From Chromera velia (lineage: Eukaryota; Sar; Chromeraceae), in assembly GCA_018398765.1 (NCBI GenBank), contig JAHBMJ010005848.1, positions 1-62,642 on the forward strand: DNA of 62,642 bases, written 5' to 3'. The stretch's first letter is position 1. Each line of letters begins with the position of its first letter. This document shows positions 20,911 to 32,200 of this stretch, one piece after another. The notes under the pieces are model-generated. The model was not told the DNA's origin. It ran no database searches and saw only the letters and a list, made by a program, of their open reading frames with translations. A program made the position numbers and the translations under genes.

Positions 20911-23900
20911 ATGAGCCCAAGAGTGCCCCCCCCTAGACGCGCGGTCTTCGTTTAAATGAATTCTAGAGTGCCATCTTCTTGAATTTCTCTGTTGTTACTG
21001 AATGGATTTTCCTGTCTGGACTGAGGACTGCGACCCAGTAAGTCAGACTTCCCGTTTAGCTGTTTGAGCGTTACCCATTTTCGTTACCTGACTGTTCTAG
21101 TCTGTTCTAAATAACGTTTACCGTCACATGTGTATCGTTTTGTTTTATTTTTAAGTGGCGACTGTAGTAGTTGACTGGCTAAAGAAGAAAATCTTGGGGA
21201 GACATGACTATGAAGGGCATCGAATTTTCTCTCACTCTCAATGCAGATAAGTAGGACATGTTCCAAAGTGACAAGCCTCAACCTAATTAAATTTTATGAA
21301 TCCGTGGTCGGTAGATGAAAATTGGCTTGAACCACCCTATTGACCCTGTGCTTGTATGCGTTTCTTTGTTGTCGTTTCTCTGCAGGGTGGCGGGAGAGGC
21401 TAACACAGTCGTTTTGGAAAGTGTCTTACCTCGTTTGCTCATTGAAAATGGAGATGGTCCGGTTTCGGAAACGAGAAAGCGGGTGAAAAGAAAGAAAGTT
21501 TAGGTGGATAAGGAGGACCCGGTAGTATTGGTATCTGAAGAGGAATAATCGACGTGAAGTTCAACTTTGTCCTTTAGTCTCTTCTTGGGTCTTTCTGCCA
21601 GGAAAAGACTTTGCAGGCTTGTACGGATGAGTCTGCGGCGTGATTTGATTGATCTCCCTGATGCGCAGTGAGAGTCTCTTATAGTTTGGTAATTTGATCA
21701 AAAGAGTAAAGCAAGAGATCCCTTGATTATTGGGTATTACTATATAGGCTTGGAGTGGTTTTAGTGATGAAATAGAAGACTTAGGCAGCGCTCTACGATG
21801 CCGTTTCTGATTGGGTTTTCTGCTTGGAGTCCTTCTCGGTCCGTGATGAGGTTATCGGATGAAGAAAGAGCTGGGCAGCGATGTATGGGTTGGTCTGGTC
21901 CTGCTTAGTGGCGCCTGGTTGACTCAATCGAACGACATTTTGTGCAAAGCCAGCGAATCCGACTTAGTGGCAAGGAAGAACAGCGTCCAGAAGACTGATT
22001 GGTAGGAAGAAGTAGCTCTGGATAGCTAAAGTACACGTTCTGTATAGTACTTTTACATGAATTGTCGGTGGACATTCAGAGTTGTGAAAGATTCTGGTCC
22101 TAGAGTCCCTAGACTTAATTCTTTATCAGTATACCGTGCAAAGAACAATAATTTTACAAATGAATTCAGATTAAGCTTCACTTTGAAATAAATTTAAGGG
22201 AATCTTGAGTGCTTTTCAGTGTTTTTAATATATATAGGATCGGATATGATAGGATTCACGCTGGCATGTTCCGAATTGCCGCACAGTTCACTCCCAGACC
22301 TCGACTTGCACCATCTCATTATTTTTTATTCTCATATAAAAACATAACCCTAAACATAAGTTTAAACATTTCAATTCATTTTCAAATTAATAAATTTATA
22401 ATTTATTTATTAACTGAAATTCAGTTTCATGCAACTTTCAAGTTAAAAATTAGTCTGAGCCTCAGTCTAGGCCGGGCCTCAGTATGCAACATCTACTTTG
22501 ATAGTTATAGTTCAACAAACAAAAGCTTCAAATTGCAGCCCCATACAGACTGAAATGCACCGAGAAATGCTAAGTGAAATGCCTTATACCAGTGTATATA
22601 GAAGCCTCTTTACGCTATATTTTGCAACCAATTCCCGCTTAATGCTAAAAAGACTTCTCTGAACCTAAATACTACTTAAAAGTTCAAACCGCATTTTCAG
22701 ATAAGTTTGAAAGCCCGTATATGGATCGCTTATGGTGTCTTGAAAACCTAAGCTGCACATTTGAACGATGACTTAACCTAGGACTTGACCTAACTTGACC
22801 AGTAACTTGACTATCAATGCGGGAGGTTATTAAAAGCCCAGGAATATAGGCTGCTAGCAATGACCTGGGTAATGATATATATGGTGATGCCTAGAAAAAA
22901 CTATAGACCAATGAATAATAATAATCATATTATGATGATGATCATGCTCATAAATGCACCTCAAAGCTTCATCACACTGGCAGCTCGAATGAATCTGCAT
23001 GTAATCAACCTATTGTGTTACTTGAATCAGATACATGGTGAGGGCCCGTGAGGCGTATTAAATTAGTGCTGAGTCACACTGCTGACAGGATAGCTGGCTA
23101 GATGGCTGGATTAGTAGCTAGATTTTGAAGACATTACTCTGACAGTGGTTCGGCAGCCCCTGCAGCCTTGCATATACTGGCATGATCGATGGATAGATGA
23201 GCAACTGGATAGATGAGCAATCGTGTATGCACACGAAGACAAGAGACAGATTTAATTTTGAGAAAGACTTAGTGTCTTCAATCGTTCGCTCGATCTATGC
23301 ATGCATACATTTATGCAAGAAGGAAGGAAGGAAGGAAGGAAGGATGATTGCAGGACGATTTTCGACTGTATGCAAGCATACAGTTTGATCAATTGATCGA
23401 TCGGTTGGCCAATTCAAAGTTCAATTTGACCAGTCAGAGGCTCAGTAGTAGAAAAGACAGACAATTTACCAGTACATTGCTGCATCGAATCTAGTACATC
23501 CCCCGCCCTTTTCCAAGTTCTTTCTATTAATGCAGCTTTATGCTACCCCCCACCCCCACATCCCAAGTCCCCTTCTCTCTCCTTTTCTCTCCCTTCCCTC
23601 TTCTTCTGTCTGTACGTTTTGACCCCTTTGGATGTTAGTGAGTCACCCCGGCTCTCTCTCTTGCCCTCTTCCTCTCAACCTCTCCTGACCCTGCTTCTTT
23701 CGAGGGTCTTTCCTGTCGTATGGCAGAGAGACAGAGTTGAAGGGGAAGAGGAACAAAAAGAGCAAACGAATAGTCTAGAGCAGACAACCCGATCGATCAA
23801 TCTCGAGGAAAAGGGAGAGAGGGAAAAATAAGTCATGATCAGTCAAATATTTCAATCCGCCCTCCGGGGTCCTTCCTTTATTACCTTAAATTCTCTTCCC

Positions 23901-23921
23901 AACCCACGCCCCGCAGTCAAT
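20911..23921. other. AT-rich intergenic DNA with possible decayed element leader
   Basis: No gene recognised. The part from about 21780 to 22030 loosely resembles the gypsy leader (GGCAGCGCT, GGTTTGGTCTGG-type and GGCAAGGAAGA segments), so it may be an old relative. An AAGG microsatellite lies near 23319-23344 and pyrimidine-rich DNA around 23560-23620. Confidence 0.4.
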
Positions 23922-24698
23922 TGTTCCGTTACACTTTAGACTCTTAAAAATATATAGACGAAATCGCTAATGGTCTTATTTTAAAAGTAAAGAAATTATT
24001 AAATTAGTTCAGTAAATATAGATAAATTAAATTATTGATCAGCTAGTAAAAATATAAAGACAGTACTTAGTCTAAAAAAAAGAGAGAAAATAATTAAAGA
24101 AAATAGATTTATTTAGAAAGATTTAATGAATAATTGTTTTTGAAATAAAGAAGAAGTGAAATAAGAAAAAGAAATGAATTAAATACATTAATTATAATCA
24201 TAAAGAAATAAATAAATATAGAATTGCAGGAACGGGATCCAAACGAGTTCAAGCTTAATCGGAGCACACCTAGAAGCATGCTAGACACAGTAAGTGTTGC
24301 AGTATGTTGCAGGCAAAATCATAACTTGAGATCACTTGGAAAGATGATCAAGGCCGCTGGATCAGGCGTTAGACATATCCGAAAAATTGGACGCGTCTAG
24401 AAAATCGGACGTGTCTAGAAAATCAGACGTGTCCAAAAAATCGGATGCGTCCGGAAAATCAGACGGTTCTAGAAAATCGGACGGACATATCCAATAAAAA
24501 CATCTAAAAAATCAGATTGAAACGAAAAAACAAAATTGAAGTGCGATTTAGGAATTGGGATTTCAAGCTCATTGAAGGATTTGGCTCTGAACTTCGAAGG
24601 ATTTGCTCTCTGAACTTTTAGATTCGATTTTTCTCTAAACTTCAATTTCTGACTTGGAAGAATTTGAATCCGGTCTCAAATCGAACTCAGTCTTGAAC
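23922..24698 (+). repeat. Truncated gypsy LTR, opposite orientation
   Basis: It is the reverse complement of the LTRs at 2241 and 17502, starting at the terminus TGTTCCGTT and matching through the AT-rich part and the 18-bp array to TCTTGAAC. About the last 110 bp of the LTR are absent. It is clearly more diverged than the paired LTRs and has no polypurine tract or coding region beside it, so it is an older solo or broken copy. Confidence 0.88.
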
Positions 24699-24849
24699 TA
24701 GGCCTCTTCATATATGCAAGCGCAAGGCTGGAGGCGCCTGTCCATAAAATATAAGAATGCAAGTGTCTGTAAACATAGCGTATGCCATATGCAATTGCAC
24801 TAAATTATCTAAGCGTGGAATTAAAGTAGAATAGTTTTGATACATGTGG

Positions 24850-24857
24850 TTTCTATA

Positions 24858-24926
<69 letters not shown>

Positions 24927-25570
24927 GTATGTGTATCACAGTGTGTGTGTGTGTATATATATGTATATGTGTGTATGTGTGTGTGTGTGTGTGTATGTGT
25001 GTGTGTGTGTATAACACTGTGTGTATGTATGTGTGTGTGTGTATGTATGTATGTGTGTGTGTATATGTGCGTGTGAGATTATGTGCCTGCGTTTGTGCCC
25101 GCGTGTTTGAGCAGTTTTCAGTTTATAGCTGAAGCAAACGAGATGAAGAGCCTCAAGGTGCACTAAATGTAGAAAACAAGAAATGCAGTGGATTGAACCC
25201 AAGCAGAACCGACCTTTTGGATACCTGGATCATAGTTTTGTACGTGCATGCGTGCATGCTTGGAGACACTTCTGTATCAATGTTTATATGTATATTTGTA
25301 TGTTTGTATATTTGTGTATGTGTGTGTGTGTGTGTATGTGTGTATATGTATGTGTATGTATGTGTGTGTGTGTGTGTGCCTGCGTTTGTGCCCGCATGTA
25401 TGAACAGTTTAAGTTACTGTTTTGAGTTTGTAGTTGAAGCAAACGAGACGGAGAGCCTCGGGGTGCACTGAATATAGCAAACGAGAAATATAGTGGATTG
25501 AACGTAAGCAAAACCGACCTTTTGGTACCTTTTGGACATCTGGATCATACTTTTATGCGTGCGTGTATGT
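24850..25570. repeat. TG microsatellite with a duplicated 180-190 bp unit
   Basis: Long (TG)n tracts alternate with a unique segment found twice, at about 25082-25256 and 25375-25566 (TGTGCCTGCGTTTGTGCCCG, then GAAGCAAACGAGA and CCGACCTTTTGG). This is a tandem duplication of microsatellite plus flank. Open frames across it encode only Cys/Val-type repeats and are not genes. Confidence 0.85.
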
Positions 25571-25764
25571 GGACACATCTGTATGAATGTTTATATATAT
25601 GTACGGATGTATGTGTGTATGTGTGACACTGTGTGTATGGGTGTGGGTGGGTTGGTGGGTAGGTGGGTGCGTGTATTACGTGTGTATCTTTGTCTCTCTT
25701 GGTTTTTCTTTCTCTCTCTCAGAGCCTCTGTTTCACTCTGTGCTAGACTCTGTGTGCTTGTGTC

Positions 25765-25800
25765 TGTCTGTCTGTCTGTCTGTCCATCTGTCTGACAGTA

Positions 25801-25870
<70 letters not shown>

Positions 25871-25890
25871 ACTCTCTCTCTCTCTCTGTG
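25765..25890. repeat. CTGT / CT microsatellite
   Basis: (TCTG)n tracts grading into (TC)n. Confidence 0.9.
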
Positions 25891-26879
25891 TATGTGTATG
25901 TGTATATATATATGTGTATATGCCTGCATCACCGTACCTTCATATGAGTGACTAATAAAAATCAACTAGAAAGTAAACCTGTTGTGGGCTGAACAGTTTC
26001 GAAACGGCCATGCATTTCGTTTTTTCTTTTTCTATAGACCTATACAATACAGTATAGTTCTGTACGTATGCTATGTATGTCTTGATACAATTGAAGCTAC
26101 AAATTTTTTAGGCTCCCCATATCGAAAAAAAACAAAAAAGTAATATGCCTAGGCTCCCCATATATAAAAAAAGAAAAAAAATTAGGCTAAAAACCTAATC
26201 AGTTTTTTTTTTTTTATTTTCTAGAACAACACCTGAACAACTGTTATTTGGGGTATTGCATGGGTGTTGTACAATGCATAAGTATTGTTTAGAAAAATGA
26301 AAAAAATAAAAAAAGAAAATCAAAAATCAATTTTAGGCAATTACTTTTTTTTTTTATATATATATATATGGGAAGCCTAGTCATGTACAGTGTTAGATAT
26401 GGCATATATGACATTGGATGTCATTTTTTATATGACTGTCTCAATAAATAATAACTGTAAATTACTGCACGTCTAATTTAGTATTACTATATCTGATCCT
26501 ACATCTTTCTAAGTCTTCAAGTTATCCAGATTTTAAACAAATTGAATGTTCCTTTTGTATGAAAAAAAAACAAAGTTTTGGGGAAAAAAATCATAATAAA
26601 GCTAATAGAGTGAGTAAAATAAATTGTAAAGATGGCATGGATTTGCAAATCGAAAAAATTAAACAGTTCAAATATTTCAGTCGGACGTTCTAACATGAAT
26701 TCTGTTAAGAATCCTGCAACAATCATAAAATGTTGTGGTATATAACCTAAGTGGTTAAAAAAATTTCAAACGCCCAATCAATGGTACTTAATGGCCATTA
26801 TGGTTAATTGTTAGTCGTTTTTTATGAGCCGCTCAAACATTTTTTAGAATACATTCTATTGAGATTTTCTTTCCATAAT

Positions 26880-26951
26880 AAAAGAGAATGACCAAATGAT
26901 GGTCAAACGGAATATAGAGCTAGATCTCCATGATGGTAGAACTACTTCATG
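26880..26951 (+). repeat. 72-bp direct repeat, copy 1
   Basis: Begins AAAAGAGAATGACCAAATGA and ends GAACTACTTCATG. It recurs at 28448-28519 with only a few substitutions. It contains the short dyad GACCAAATGATGGTC. Confidence 0.85.
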
Positions 26952-28447
26952 AAATAGTCTGTCCGTCAAGGCAGAGTATAGAACAAACAGCCGAAAGGCG
27001 TTCGATCAGCTATAGTACTGCACGAAGTGGATCGATCTGAACTGACTGGTGCTCAATGCGCACGGCACAAATCGTACAAAATCGAATGCACACGCGGCAA
27101 TCCTATCCCGGCCAGCACGGCACTTCGGCACCACGCGGCACAGCCTGTACGCTCGGCCTGCTGGGTCCAGAAGTAAGCATAGATACGCGGCAGGCTGGTA
27201 CCCTATACTTCAACTCCCCCCCTCGATTATGTTTCTATGCAAGCTTTGCAAAGAGAAAGAAACGGAAGCGAAACACCAGGGAAAGATAAAGACAAAAGGA
27301 ATGAAACGGCCTTTTGGTCTGACTGCCTGAGAGCCAATAAAATCTTTTTTTGCTTTCACTTGCCTGCCAGTGTTGAAGATGGAAGAGCACACATGAAAGG
27401 ATGACAGAGAGACAGAGGGCTGGGCATCACAAGAACAAGGTTAGAGGGCTAAACATCACAAGACTGTCTGTCTCCGGCTTGCCTCTTAAGTCTATCTTTC
27501 TTCGGCCTACCTCTTAGGTCTGGCTATCTGTTGCCTTTCAAAAGATGAACGCTTCACAACACTGGAAAAGTAACAGAGAAAGAAAGAATCCATGCAGTGG
27601 CTGTGTAGAAACTTTAAGACACTGTCAGAACAAATCGTGCCTTGTATGTCATTGTTTCTCCATCAAAGAGTTCGATCACATGCACAGTTTGCACTCACTG
27701 CTTCATAAGAGAAAACAAACACTGCAAACCTTGCATTCGCAACTCGGTGGAGCGTCCTTGTATCCCCCCTCATGCCGGTGTGCACACGGATGGACGTTGA
27801 CTGGCAGAAGATGTGGAGACGGCCAAACAAAGATGGAAGAATCCCTCCCCAATCCCCCCCCCCAAAGAGGTGCTTCCAAAACCTTGCCTCCTCAATGATG
27901 CTGGCAAGCAGACAAGCAAATTCTAGTAGCGATGGTGTGGCACTCCTAGTTTTTGGTGGCCCTTAAAGCAGGTGTGAGAAGATGGTGTACTGACGGCTTA
28001 GTACAGTCCTGGCAGCAACTGGTGGCAGTTGGTGGATGGGTAGCTCATGGCAAAGTGGTAGCGATCATGCTGCTAGAGATCCTTAGACACTTGCTCAAGC
28101 TTGTTGAGGTGGTTGGAGATGAAGGTCCGAAGAGCGTGAGGAGAGATTAGGGACTCAGTGCGTCCATAATGGTGTTATCTGCAAGCAAAGTCCACAAGTG
28201 CAACACGGCGTCTCCTAGTAAAAACCTGCTGTCGGAGCAACTGCAGATCCATCCGGTCTCCACTTTTGCTACAAGAAAAAGAAATAGCTATTAAAGCATT
28301 CCACCATTCCAGTTCTGACTGGAACGGGCGGCTTCGAATTCGTAGAAGAGTGGAGGAAAAGACTGCTGAAGAAAGATACGGAGACGGAAGTGATCGTTGC
28401 GGTCATTGACTGACCGAAACGAAACATAACAGAGCGCTGTCAACCGC

Positions 28448-28519
28448 AAAAGAGAATGATCAAATGATGGTCAAACGGAATGCAAAGCTAGATCTCCATG
28501 GTGGTGGAACTACTTCATG
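28448..28519 (+). repeat. 72-bp direct repeat, copy 2
   Basis: Partner of 26880-26951, about 1.5 kb away in the same orientation. The flanks outside the repeats do not match each other. Confidence 0.85.
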
Positions 28520-29219
28520 CGCAATTTTCCAATTAAACGTTATTGAACGTCTAAACATCTTAAAATATTTGTCGAAATATAAGAATTATAATCTTTAGGA
28601 ATGTTTTGTTTACTTTTCAGCATTTAATCTCACAGTTCAAGTTTTGTAAAATTTAGAGTAAAACGACATTTTTTTTTCGATAATGATATTTCTTTTTTGA
28701 AAAAATTTTAATTCAGTTGAAAGCCTTCTGCGAGAACAAGGTGGGGCGGCGACGCCAAGAGTCCGCCACAGCTTGTATATATATAGCTTTATTGCACAAA
28801 CATGCATTCATGTCAGGCTGCATGGCGCTTGCGCGCGCCCCCGCGCGAATGTGCATGAGCAACAGTTGCACGCGTGCTTGTGCAACAGCAACACGTACGT
28901 ACTGCATGAGTTCGATTGATGTTTGTCAGATGAGCTAGGGGATTCTGACAGAGCTCAATTGTGCGCGTCCCTCTTCTCTGCTAACCTGTTATTGAGTCAA
29001 GAGAACATCTACGCCCCTCTTTCCCACCATGTATGCAAACGAAGTGTTGTTTTGTCCTCCATTGATATACGTGCTGTCGTACTCTGTGTCATCTCGAGCA
29101 ACGCAGTTTGCACTGCAGTGAAAGGGCGTGGTTTGAAGAACTAGCTGGCCAATCGTTTGCTGATCACGGTACCTTGTATACATATATCAATATGAAGTGA
29201 AGGACGAATTGAGAGAACC

Positions 29220-32200
29220 ATGACGGGGTCATCAAGGAAAGCGGTGCCTCCAAAGACCAGAGGATACAAGCAGCTTCTTTGTCTGCGGTCTATCGAAGGA
29301 CTTGACCTGTTTGAATGGCGAAACAACACTGCCCTCTTGGCAGCCTTGAGCCTCACCGTTGGGCTGCTGGATTGGACTCAGTTGGGAGGATCCTTTTTTG
29401 CCTGCGCCAGGCTCCTTCCCACCTGGGTTGCAGACTCTGAAGAGTACCGAGAATGCGACCTTTGCACAGACTCATTCACCGACCCCTTCACCATTTGCAC
29501 CATTAGCCGTTCCGTAGTTGCCTTTGCCCTGGCAGGCCATGCGCTCTTTCTGAGAGCCACCAACCCTCGTGGCTTCTCTGCGTTGACGATTCGTCGAAAG
29601 AAGCCGCAAGAGCGACTTCAACAAGGGCAGCAGCAGCAACAACAGCAGCAACAGCAGCAGCAACATCCGTCAAGAGCCAGCGCAAGAAAGGGAAAGAAGG
29701 GAGGGCAGGGGGGAGAGGGAGATAGACGGAGGGGTGTGAACTTTGGTGCGGAAATGCATCAATCTGCCTCAGAGTCCCCCAATAGGCAAACTGGCCGGGG
29801 CCGACCTACAAAATCTTTTTCAAGAACCTCAGCTGACGCTGCGAGCTCCCGAAGCAATCTCTCAGCAGCACCTGGAGGCCTTGGGAAAACAGCACCGGAG
29901 GGCGACGAGAGAGAAAGAGAAAAGACATCATCTCCTGCCTACACACAAGGCAGGTCCCCTTCTGGTGTTGCAGCACCGGTCACGGCCCCTATTCCGGCCC
30001 TGGCCCCGGGTTCTTCTTCGGTACTCGGGGGATCGGGCAGCTCTCCGAGTCGGAGCCCGGGTTCGAAGCACGTGAGAAATGCCAAGCGCCTCCTGACTCG
30101 CACTGTATCTCGAAAACCAAAGGTCGGTCGGTCTGTCTGTGACTTCATTCTGGCAAGGGTAGAAGTTTGCAAAGGAAGAGCGGAGACAAAGGGGGCAGGC
30201 AGGAACGAGGGGGACCAGGAAAGAGATGGAGAATCCAGAGAAAGAAGCAGAAATGAATAAATACATCAGCAAGCGGGCATTATTTGGGGGTGCATTCATG
30301 AAAGGGCTTTCAATCGAGAAAGGGGGCAGTGCGAGAAAACCGGGGCACTACTTTTCCTTTCTCGGCTCCGTGTGCGCATAGACAGACAGATGCATAACTG
30401 TGATCGCCAGTCTCTTCTTCTTTCACCCATATGATTTCAATGGATTCGAATGAAATGCAACGTAACGCGATGGATGCCATGCAGGTACTAAAAGAGGAGG
30501 CCGAGCTGAGTGGAGAGGGACTGAAGTCGGAAAGAACAACAGAGTTGATGCCGTGGCAGGTCCTGCTGCTGTGGCCGCTCTTGACCCTTTTGTGCCTGCT
30601 CTCCGTCGGTACGTACGTCTTTCTCGTTCTTTTCCTTTCACTGTGCTGATCATTGTGGCGCTTCGCACACCGTCCCTTTTGCTGTTGTGTGGACTTTTTT
30701 GTTTGTGTCAGTCCATCAAGAGAGGAATTCTCCTCTTCATTTCTCGTGGAGGGACCACGAAGTGTGTCCGCGAGATAGGCATGCAGTTGACAGACCTCAA
30801 ACAAACGGGGTTTCTGATTCCTCTCGTTGCCATTCAGGCTTCTGCACTCTCCTGTGGTAGTCCCAGATGGGTCATTTCTTCGTCGTTCTTTCCTGTTTGA
30901 CTTTTCAGAGTACACCAAAAACCTCCATAGCTAGTTGCGGCATCTGTGAACGTATACTGCCGAATGACAGTCGCGCAGAGAGGCATAGAGTATTCGTGTT
31001 TTAACCCTCCCTCCATGTATATTTGTCCTGTATGTGCAGTATCGATTTCCGACTGGGCCGTCATCATCGCCCCCCAGATCGCGACCATATGGATGGCTGG
31101 TCAGTGCATTCATTCACTCTTGTGACTGTCAAAAGTGCCTCAGAAGGAAACAGAGAGGAAGGCAGACACACCCCCTTCCCCCAAACCATACTCAAACGAA
31201 CAGACAAAGAAGGACTGGGTTTTCGAATTGCACAGAAATTGGTGGGGGCAACAAGAAGCTGATGGTGGGCCACTGGTTGCATTCTTTTGATGAAATAAAT
31301 CTCTGCAGGTTTGGTGACGGACAATGCGAGAGGTCGAGAGAACTCTTCTCGCGCGGGACCTTCAAAGACCTCTCCGCTGACCGCAGTCTACCTGTTCCTT
31401 GGGGTCGGAACGATTTTTGTTTCCACGTTTGTCAAAGTTTTTCTCCCTCCAGATGTGCACCGATTCTTCTACCGGACCAGCGTGTTAGGGCCTATTGAAG
31501 TTGCGGTAGCTTGCACTGTCACAGTGATCGCTTTGATCACCCGACGCAAGACCTTCGTTTTGGAGATCCACATGCTCAAATCCATTGCTGATGAACTGGT
31601 GACTTACTTAGAAGAAATGCCGGGGCCTTTCTACATACAGGCCTTGAATTGCGGCCTGAAGGTTCCCGCTTCATCTGTCAAGACAGTGCAGGAGGCAGAC
31701 CACTCCCCCTCCAGATCTCTTCACGGACCGACGCAATTTGACCTTGGGGGGGAGGAAACAAGAATGCGACCAGGCCTGCCTGAGTGGGCGCGAAGGTACC
31801 AAACCCCCCTGAAGTTACCCCCTCGGGGAGACGGAAAGAGTGGGAGCCCCCTGAGGGGGAACACGAATGAGCCTAGTCCCGCCTCATTTCAGGGAAGGTC
31901 TCAGGATGGAGATGAGGCAGTCTCCCCCCAGGTGGGGGTCCACGGAATGCCATCCTATCCGTCCAGAGTCGTGCTGGAACCTCCAACCTCTGCAGGAGTG
32001 CCACAGGACGGTCAGTCAGTCAGTCAGTGAGTCAGTCAGTCAGTCAGTCAGTCGGTCGGTCGGTCGGTCAGTCAGTCAGTCAGTCAGTCAGTCAATCAGT
32101 CATGAAGAAGAGGAGGGAAAGAAACCATGTAGTCCGTCATGAAGAAGAGGCGGGAAAGAAACCGTATAATCTGTCTGTCTGTCTGTCTGTGCACGAAGAA

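Larger units (their letters stand above)
25960..29219. other. Gene-poor interval upstream of the sensor-kinase-like gene
   Basis: AT-rich to about 26900, then of mixed composition. A 118-codon frame (27545-27898) has several Cys residues but no recognisable family or splice context. A TATATATATA run near 28775 and a TATACATATATC run near 29175 precede the gene at 29220 and might serve its promoter. No RNA gene seen. Confidence 0.4.

Noticed and set aside
24837..25471. Cys/Val-rich frames over the TG tracts, and similar ones at 39397-39968
   Set aside because: They are translations of (TG)n and (GTAT)n microsatellites.
27545..27898. 118-codon frame with several Cys residues
   Set aside because: No family, no splice partners, and poor conservation cues. 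Too weak to call a gene.
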